34,463 nt of DNA, from positions 1 to 34,463 of IMG/VR virus record IMGVR_UViG_3300045996_001706. One strand, 5' to 3'. Made by a program: the position numbers and the translations under genes. The notes beneath the pieces were generated by a model. It worked only from the letters and a program-made list of their open reading frames with translations. It searched no databases and was not told the origin of the DNA. How positions within the stretch are numbered: the first letter of the stretch is position 1; every line of letters starts with the position of its first letter. Positions 29,137 through 34,463 of the stretch are shown in pieces. Source of the DNA: a virus.

Positions 29137-30909
29137 ATGATTAAAGCAGACATCAACCAGACTGCGGTGGCCCAGGCCGTCTCCGGTATGTGGGAGGACT
29201 GGACACTCGCTCGCCGCTTGAAAGAGCGTCGCTGGTTGGAGTGCGTGAAAAATTATTTGGTCGAGATCGACGAAGCGAAGTACGAGGGCTTTCCCTGGCG
29301 GTCGAAGGTCGCCGATACGCTCTCGCAGGAGACCGCCGATAGCATTGCGTCGAATGTCCTCAACGGCCTCTTCCCGCTCGATGAGAAATTCTTTGAACTG
29401 ATCGGAGAGGACCAGAAGGGGATGCAGTATGCCGCCGGGATGCAGGCGTATGTCGAGCGCAGCCTGGCGGCGGCGAAGCTCATTGAGAGCGCGCGGCCGT
29501 GGGTGAAGCAGCTCGCCGTGATCGGCAACTCGCCGTGGATCGGCTCGTACCGGCCGGTGAAGCCCTGCACGCGCTATCGCGTCCGCACGGTGCACGCCGG
29601 GACCGGCAAACAGACCATCGCCGTGAAGGACACCGACGCCGCGCTCTACGAAGCGTGTGTGTTCGAAACCCTCGATGCGTTTGATGTCGTGTTTAACCCC
29701 CACACGCTCGATCTGGCGGAATCGCCGATCATCCGGCGCATGAAACTGTCGCGGAATGCCGTCAAACGCCTCAAGTGGGCGGAGAATCTGAACCTGCTGG
29801 ACGATCATGCGAGCGGGGCACCCTCGGAAGAGAGCGATAGCTTTAAGCGGCAGCGGGAACTGGCCTTTGGGATCACTGAGCAGACGCAAGGGGCGGGCGA
29901 GGAACACGATCCGGACCAAATCGAGCTGCTCTTTGCCTATGGCGACCTCGACATCAATGGCGAGCTGCACACGGACATGGTGGCGGTCGTCGCGGACCGG
30001 GAAATTCTGCTTCGATTCGAACGACAGCCGTTTTGGGCGGGCCGCCCGATCGGGTGGGCCGGCTACGATCGCGTGTGGAACACGGCCTATGAAAAAGGGC
30101 CGCTGGAACCGCTCTGTGGGACGCAATCCCTCATCGATACCTTTCAAAACCAAAAAGCCGACGTGCTGAACCTCATCATCAACGGGTGCTTCGCCTATGT
30201 CAACGATGGAGTCATTGATCCCGATGCCCTGTGGCTGCGTCCTGGTGGTTTTATCGAAGTGGGGGATATTAAAAATCTACAAGCCCTGCAACCAAGTAAT
30301 AACGTCGCGCTCACGTACCAGGAGCTCGAAATGCTCCGGGCGCGAGCGGAGCGGAGTTCCGGAGCCTCGCGATTTGATATGGGCCAAGCTCCCGGCGGCC
30401 GGCGGACTGCCTATGAAGCGAACTTGATTCGCTCCGGTGGATCCTCCCGGGCGAATGATGTGTTGCGGCATATCGCGAATGGGCCGATGGAGCAGTATGT
30501 GCAGTGGGTAGTCGGCACGATGCAGCAAATGAAGTGGCGGCCCCGATCGTATCTGATGCCGGGCCTGCCGAACGAGGCGCTGTTGGGCCGCTATCGCGCG
30601 AACTTTACCGGCGCGGATTTGACGGTGATGCAGCAGTACATGATCCAAAATATCATGATGGCCTTCCAGGTCTTGTCGCAATCGCCGGAATTCTCGGCGG
30701 CAGTGAAGAAAGACGTGCTGCTCAAGAAACTCTTTCGGGCGCTCAAGCTCGATGAACCCGGCCTCTACAACTCGCCCGAGGAGCAGAACGCCGAGATGGA
30801 GAAGATGCTGGCGATGCAAGGGAAGGGACCACAGGCGCAGCTCGGCCAGTCGGGGAGTGAGCCCGGCGGCCAGGACGCGGGATTGGAGGCGATGCTTGGG
30901 GCGGCTTGA
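29137..30909 (+). CDS. portal protein
   Basis: 590 residues, placed between terminase and scaffold as in most podoviruses. Features of T7/P22-like head-tail connectors: helical N-terminus (LKERRWLECVKNYLV), the conserved PWRSKVADTLSQETADSI, strands SPWIGSYRPVKP, and the long C-terminal helical region with NLIINGCFAYVND, FQNQKAD and the Gln/Met-rich stretch near 470-590 (MEKMLAMQGKGPQAQ). It forms the dodecameric DNA channel at a capsid vertex. No strong Shine-Dalgarno; the start is 4 bases after the previous stop. Confidence 0.85.
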   Translation: MIKADINQTAVAQAVSGMWEDWTLARRLKERRWLECVKNYLVEIDEAKYEGFPWRSKVADTLSQETADSIASNVLNGLFPLDEKFFELIGEDQKGMQYAAGMQAYVERSLAAAKLIESARPWVKQLAVIGNSPWIGSYRPVKPCTRYRVRTVHAGTGKQTIAVKDTDAALYEACVFETLDAFDVVFNPHTLDLAESPIIRRMKLSRNAVKRLKWAENLNLLDDHASGAPSEESDSFKRQRELAFGITEQTQGAGEEHDPDQIELLFAYGDLDINGELHTDMVAVVADREILLRFERQPFWAGRPIGWAGYDRVWNTAYEKGPLEPLCGTQSLIDTFQNQKADVLNLIINGCFAYVNDGVIDPDALWLRPGGFIEVGDIKNLQALQPSNNVALTYQELEMLRARAERSSGASRFDMGQAPGGRRTAYEANLIRSGGSSRANDVLRHIANGPMEQYVQWVVGTMQQMKWRPRSYLMPGLPNEALLGRYRANFTGADLTVMQQYMIQNIMMAFQVLSQSPEFSAAVKKDVLLKKLFRALKLDEPGLYNSPEEQNAEMEKMLAMQGKGPQAQLGQSGSEPGGQDAGLEAMLGAA

Positions 30910-31222
30910 TGATGAATTGGCCGCGCGTGAAGACACGGTGCGGCAGACCGAAGACGCGATTCGCGCGAAATATGAGAACCGCAAGGGCAAGCTCAAGAAC
31001 CTGATTGGGAACGGGGACTTTCAGGAATATCTGGCCCTGATGCACGAGATGAACAGCCCCGATGTCGTGGTGGGGATCGATTGCACAGACCCGAAATGCA
31101 TGGCGCTGAAGCGCCAGGTTCGCAACCATCGTCGCCTGGTCCAACTGCTGGAGAAACTCGCCGGCGAGACGGCGGCAAAGGGAAAAAGAGGCCGGACTAC
31201 AAACGGCACGGCGACCAGTTAA
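30896..31222 (+). CDS. coiled-coil protein between portal and scaffold
   Basis: 108 residues from TTG 30896 with GGAGG at 30885-30889; the ATGs nearby are in other frames. Charged helix (LDDELAAREDTVRQTEDAIR, AKYENRKGKLKNLIG), then CTDPKC and another helix with a basic tail (KGKRGRTTNG). Overlaps the portal end by 14 bases. Probably an assembly factor. Confidence 0.55.
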   Translation: MGRLDDELAAREDTVRQTEDAIRAKYENRKGKLKNLIGNGDFQEYLALMHEMNSPDVVVGIDCTDPKCMALKRQVRNHRRLVQLLEKLAGETAAKGKRGRTTNGTATS

Positions 31223-31284
31223 AGGGGTGGCGGTTCGATGCGGCTGCCAAGGCCCGATTATTCAACTCTATTGAGGGAGTACCG

Positions 31285-32319
31285 ATGAACACTGTTGTCC
31301 CGCCGGTCGTGGCTCCGAAGCCGCCTGTGGTGGAACCCTTCCCGTCACAAGCGACGGGGATCACGCAAAACAAGCTCGTGCGGCTCGATGTGCCGAAGAC
31401 TCAGCCGCGTCCGGCGGTCTCGCGCAATGTGCCTCCTCATCTGCTTCGAGAACCGGCCGCCTCCGATGATGACTTGGCCTCCCTCCTGGACCAAGCGGTG
31501 GTGGCGGACGTGCCCGGTGCCTCGACGGACGTAGGCGCGGAGGCTGGCTCCGCGTCTACGGAGGATGCCGTCGAAGCCATTCTCAAACGCTTCAAGGGCT
31601 CGCCCGAGGAGATCGCGCGGCAGATTGCCAAGTCGTATGGGGAATCCGAGCGGACCATGCGGCAACTACAGAACGAGAAGGCGGCGCTGCTGGCCGGCAA
31701 GCCGCTGCCGCCGCAAAACGCAGGGATGCCGACGCCGACCGTCACGGCCCCGGTGGCCCAGCCCGCGCCGGTGGTTCCGGCAGGGCAGCAAGTCACGGTG
31801 AATCCGTTCGACTACAAGAAGGCGGGCTCGCAATTCTTGGATGACATCGAAGGGACGCTCAAGAGCTTTGACGAACATCAAAAAGGCCACGTCGTGGCGA
31901 GCATCAATCAGGTGGTCCAAAACCTGATGGTGCCCGTGTACGACGAAGTGCTGCAAATGCGCTTTGCCGCTCAGTTTCCCGAAGTCGTGAACGAAGACTC
32001 CTGGCCGATCATCAAAGTGTTGGCCTCACAGTCCGAGGGCGCGACCGATCGCGAAAAGCTCGTCAATGGCGTGAAGAAGTATCAGAAACAGATTGTGCTC
32101 CCGGCGCACAGCGGCGAGGTCACGGGCGACATGGCCGACATGCGGGCCTCGGTGCAGCAGCCGTCTGCGACGGCGGCGAGCGCGGGGACCGATAAGAAAA
32201 TCTACAAACTGTCGGTGATTCGAAAAATCATGAATCGTGGCGATTATGGAAACGATCCCAAAATTGTAAAGCAGCTTGAAGCTGCCTTTGCGGAGGGCCG
32301 TGTAGACAAGAATTCATAA
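31285..32319 (+). CDS. capsid scaffolding protein
   Basis: 344 residues from ATG 31285 after GAGGGA. Pro/Ala-rich N-terminus, acidic segment (SDDDLASLLDQAVV), charged helix with Gln and Glu (EEIARQIAKSYGESERTMRQ), a Pro/Ala linker and a basic C-terminal helix (IRKIMNRGDYGNDPKIVKQL) like that which binds coat protein in P22-type scaffolds. It lies directly before the capsid gene. The role follows from position and composition. Confidence 0.75.
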   Translation: MNTVVPPVVAPKPPVVEPFPSQATGITQNKLVRLDVPKTQPRPAVSRNVPPHLLREPAASDDDLASLLDQAVVADVPGASTDVGAEAGSASTEDAVEAILKRFKGSPEEIARQIAKSYGESERTMRQLQNEKAALLAGKPLPPQNAGMPTPTVTAPVAQPAPVVPAGQQVTVNPFDYKKAGSQFLDDIEGTLKSFDEHQKGHVVASINQVVQNLMVPVYDEVLQMRFAAQFPEVVNEDSWPIIKVLASQSEGATDREKLVNGVKKYQKQIVLPAHSGEVTGDMADMRASVQQPSATAASAGTDKKIYKLSVIRKIMNRGDYGNDPKIVKQLEAAFAEGRVDKNS

Positions 32320-32499
32320 GTTTGCACAGGCTCTCATCCTCCACGCCGCGCCTCGGGAACACCGGGATAACCCCTGGGCTCCTTTGGTAGCCGACAAGCC
32401 AGGCGTAGGGCTCCGGTTCCCGGATAACCCTTCGGAGGCACTGACCCATTAACCGCCAAACGCAATTCACCGAATTGCGTTTGCTGATGGAGGTGTCTC
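32320..32499 (+). promoter_or_regulatory. structured leader of the capsid gene
   Basis: 180 bases without a gene. Direct repeats GGATAACCC (32365-32373 and 32422-32430) and GGGCTCC (32376-32382 and 32408-32414), and GGGAAC (32355-32360) complementary to GTTCCC (32416-32421), imply a folded RNA. It ends in a 12-bp hairpin ahead of the ribosome-binding site. It probably sets capsid mRNA level or stability; no clear promoter was found. Confidence 0.55.
32457..32483 (+). other. perfect 12-bp hairpin before the capsid Shine-Dalgarno
   Basis: CAAACGCAATTC (32457-32468), loop ACC, GAATTGCGTTTG (32472-32483). GGAGG follows at 32489-32493 and ATG at 32500. With a 3-base loop and no U-run it looks like an mRNA-stabilising or processing structure rather than a terminator. 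Confidence 0.75.
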
Positions 32500-33408
32500 A
32501 TGGCTTTAGGTACATCCCCTGCAACAGTCACCACGGCGGCCACTTGGATTCCCGAAATTTGGGCGGAAGAACTCCGCGCGTTTCGCGAGAAGAATTTGGT
32601 CGCCGCGCAAGTCGTCAAACGCTACCCGTTCGAGGGCAGCGTCGGCGATACCATCCACGTGCCGGACCTGTCCCGGCTGACCGTCGTCACGGCCTCGGAA
32701 GGCGGCGACGATGCGAACAGCGTGGCGACCGAGAGCGAGTTCTCGGGCACGATCACGCGGCACCGCCTCGTGCGGGTGCAAGTGCCGGATCGCGTCAACA
32801 TCCAATCGAAATACAACCTGCGGGCGGCCTATACCGCCTCGGCCGGCAAGTCCATCGCCGAGGATCTGGATACCCACATCCTCTCGCTGGAAAGCGGCTT
32901 CCAGGGCGGCAGCCGGAAGATCGGCTCCGATGGCAGCACCGCGTATGCCGCGACCTCCGCAGGCAACGGAGCGGACATCGCCGACGCCGGACTGCGGCGC
33001 GCGATTGAAACCCTCGATGTGGCGAACGTGCCCTTCGATGGCCGCTTCCTGATCGCCAATCCGCGCCAGAAGAACGTGATGCTCGGCATCGCGCGCTTCG
33101 TCGAGTACCAGAGCATCGGACACGGCAACATGCCGATCCGCACCGGCCTGTTCGGTGAGATTTACGGCATCCCCGTCTATTTCACGACCAACACGGCCGT
33201 GCTCACCGCGGCGGATACCACGACGCTCCACGATGCCAACATCCTGGGCCAAATGGACTGCCTGCTCTTGGCGATGCAACAGGATATCCGGGTGCAGATG
33301 GATTACATCCTGCAAAACCTGTCCTGGCTCATCGCGGTCGATTACATCGGCCAATGTTTCGAGTTCCGAGACGACCATGCGGTGACACTCGTCACACCGC
33401 AAGCCTAA
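32500..33408 (+). CDS. major capsid protein (HK97 fold)
   Basis: 302 residues. Typical order for phage coat proteins: a conserved front (ATWIPEIWAEELRAFREKNL), the E-loop and spine region (GDTIHVPDLSRLTV), the A-domain with DANILGQMDCLLL and YGIPVYFTTN, and C-terminal FEFRDDHAVTLVTP. The dedicated leader upstream and a strong terminator right after it are characteristic of capsid genes. It would form the icosahedral head together with the upstream scaffold. Confidence 0.85.
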   Translation: MALGTSPATVTTAATWIPEIWAEELRAFREKNLVAAQVVKRYPFEGSVGDTIHVPDLSRLTVVTASEGGDDANSVATESEFSGTITRHRLVRVQVPDRVNIQSKYNLRAAYTASAGKSIAEDLDTHILSLESGFQGGSRKIGSDGSTAYAATSAGNGADIADAGLRRAIETLDVANVPFDGRFLIANPRQKNVMLGIARFVEYQSIGHGNMPIRTGLFGEIYGIPVYFTTNTAVLTAADTTTLHDANILGQMDCLLLAMQQDIRVQMDYILQNLSWLIAVDYIGQCFEFRDDHAVTLVTPQA

Positions 33409-33416
33409 GCGGGAGT

Positions 33417-33455
33417 GGGTGGGCAACCTCTAACAAGTTGCCCACCCCCCTTTTT
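33417..33455 (+). terminator. rho-independent terminator of the capsid gene
   Basis: GGGTGGGCAAC (33417-33427) and GTTGCCCACCC (33437-33447) form an 11-bp stem with a 9-base loop, followed by CCCTTTTT to 33455. It lies just past the capsid stop and probably stops late transcripts, leaving the next gene dependent on readthrough. Confidence 0.9.
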
Positions 33456-33472
33456 AACCTGGGAGGTTCACT

Positions 33473-34463
33473 TTGGATTCATCGTTTCACGGATTCGCGC
33501 CGGTGCTCGATCAACAGGCGGGCAACCCCGAGGCACTGAAATACGGCAAGCTCTGGCAGACCGACGTCTATCGCGCGGTCGCGCCGGGCGAGTCGGTCGC
33601 ACACATCTTCCTCCAGCAAGCGCAACCGAAGCCGAAGGCGACGGTGATCGATTTCGGCTGCGGGACCGGACGTGGAGCCTTGAGCTTGGCCTGTTTCGGC
33701 GCGTGCAACGTGACGATGGTGGATTTCACCGGGAACTGCCTGGATCCCGAGGTGAAGCAGGCCTGCGAGACGCAAGCCCATGTCTTGCGCTTCGTGAAGG
33801 CCGATCTCGAGCAGCCGCTCCCCGTGGTCGGGGAATATGGGTTCTGTACCGATGTCATGGAACACATTCCGCCGGAGAAGGTGGATCGCGTGCTCGATCA
33901 CATCCTCCTGGCGGCCCGCCATGTCTTTTTCCAAATTTCCACGATCGATGATGTGTGCGGGCAGCTCATCGGCGAAACGCTGCATCTGTCGGTCCATCCG
34001 TTTGCCTGGTGGCTCGAACAGTTTACGAAACGGGACTGCATCATCCACTGGTCACAGGACGCAGGGGAGTCGGTGCTGTTCTACGTGTCGGCCTGGCAGG
34101 ACGGCAGCAAGGTCGTGGATTCCGGGCTGCTCAATGAAGCGGAGACGCAGATCCGCGAGAACGTCCGGACGAATTGTGCGGCCGGCTGGGCGCAGGTCGT
34201 GCCGCATGAACGGAACGACCTCGAATGCATCATTCTCGGCGGCGGGCCATCGCTGAACGCGCACGAAGCCGAGATCCACGCGCTCCGCGCGAACGGCGCG
34301 AAGCTCATCACGCTCAACGGCACCTATAACTGGGCCTTGGCGCATGGGCTGACTCCCTCGGCGCAAGTCATGGTGGACGCACGCGCGTTTAATGCGCGGT
34401 TCACCAAGCCGGTGATCGAGGACTGTCGCTATCTGATTGCCTCGCAATGCCATCCCTCCGTGC
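33473..34463 (+). CDS. SAM methyltransferase fused to a DUF115-like domain (3' partial)
   Basis: Open to the right edge (330 codons seen). TTG 33473 is the likely start, with GGGAGG at 33461-33466. Residues 25-205: class I methyltransferase, motif I VIDFGCGTGRG (58-68), acidic VTMVDF (Asp84) and DVMEHI (127-132). Residues 250-330: ECIILGGGPSLNAHEAEI then LNGTYNWALAHGL and QVMVDAR, the start of a DUF115/MptE-like fold found in glycosyltransferase-like and pterin-kinase proteins. The pairing suggests modification of a sugar or surface molecule. It follows the capsid terminator. Confidence 0.8.
   Translation, partial: MDSSFHGFAPVLDQQAGNPEALKYGKLWQTDVYRAVAPGESVAHIFLQQAQPKPKATVIDFGCGTGRGALSLACFGACNVTMVDFTGNCLDPEVKQACETQAHVLRFVKADLEQPLPVVGEYGFCTDVMEHIPPEKVDRVLDHILLAARHVFFQISTIDDVCGQLIGETLHLSVHPFAWWLEQFTKRDCIIHWSQDAGESVLFYVSAWQDGSKVVDSGLLNEAETQIRENVRTNCAAGWAQVVPHERNDLECIILGGGPSLNAHEAEIHALRANGAKLITLNGTYNWALAHGLTPSAQVMVDARAFNARFTKPVIEDCRYLIASQCHPSV

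Overview
This window is most of the genome of a tailed dsDNA phage, probably a podovirus with a P22-like particle. It carries a large terminase, a portal, a scaffold, an HK97-fold capsid protein, a gp10-like tail protein and two very large ejection (internal virion) proteins. Coding DNA is GC-rich and densely packed, with many ATGA start/stop overlaps. The host is probably a GC-rich Gram-negative bacterium: the phage encodes a peptidoglycan-cutting ejection protein, a lipoprotein with a lipobox, and a small protein with a PEP-CTERM sorting signal, which would only make sense in a host with an exosortase. The species cannot be named from sequence alone. No tRNA, CRISPR, integrase, DNA polymerase, helicase or convincing small terminase was seen. 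The morphogenesis genes run off both ends, so the genome is probably cut open inside this module.

Layout. 1-9.2 kb (+): tail/stabilisation protein, small virion proteins, two ejection proteins, and a probable lysis group (M15-like protein and two small membrane proteins). 9.2-13.3 kb (+): a recombination module (RecB-like exonuclease, ERF annealing protein, PD-(D/E)XK-type nuclease, a second nuclease-like protein with a polypyrimidine tract in its gene) followed by small zinc and membrane proteins. 13.3-21.6 kb (-): about two dozen small accessory genes read leftward. The left half (13.3-16.4 kb) has two sigma70-like promoters and real terminators. The right half (17.5-21.6 kb) is built of five tandem blocks, each bracketed by its own inverted-repeat pair; the blocks hold a lipoprotein, a ParB-like protein, zinc proteins and the PEP-CTERM protein. 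21.6-22.4 kb: an intergenic control region with a nine-copy TGTCTCA array, operator-like palindromes and a strong rightward promoter. 22.4-26.9 kb (+): an HTH protein, a LuxR-type HTH protein, a putative glycosidase, then a chain of tiny membrane, zinc-ribbon and AP2-domain proteins. 26.9-34.5 kb (+): packaging and capsid genes, ending in a methyltransferase fused to a DUF115-like domain just after the capsid terminator.

How it fits together. Divergent transcription from the 21.6-22.4 kb region would express the leftward accessory cassettes and the rightward HTH/LuxR genes. A second promoter near 9.22 kb would drive recombination genes, and one near 26.95 kb the late packaging/capsid genes. 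The most unusual part is the set of inverted-repeat-bracketed blocks: the two arms of each block match each other closely while differing between blocks, and a shared 17-bp palindrome recurs at three control points around the ParB-like gene.
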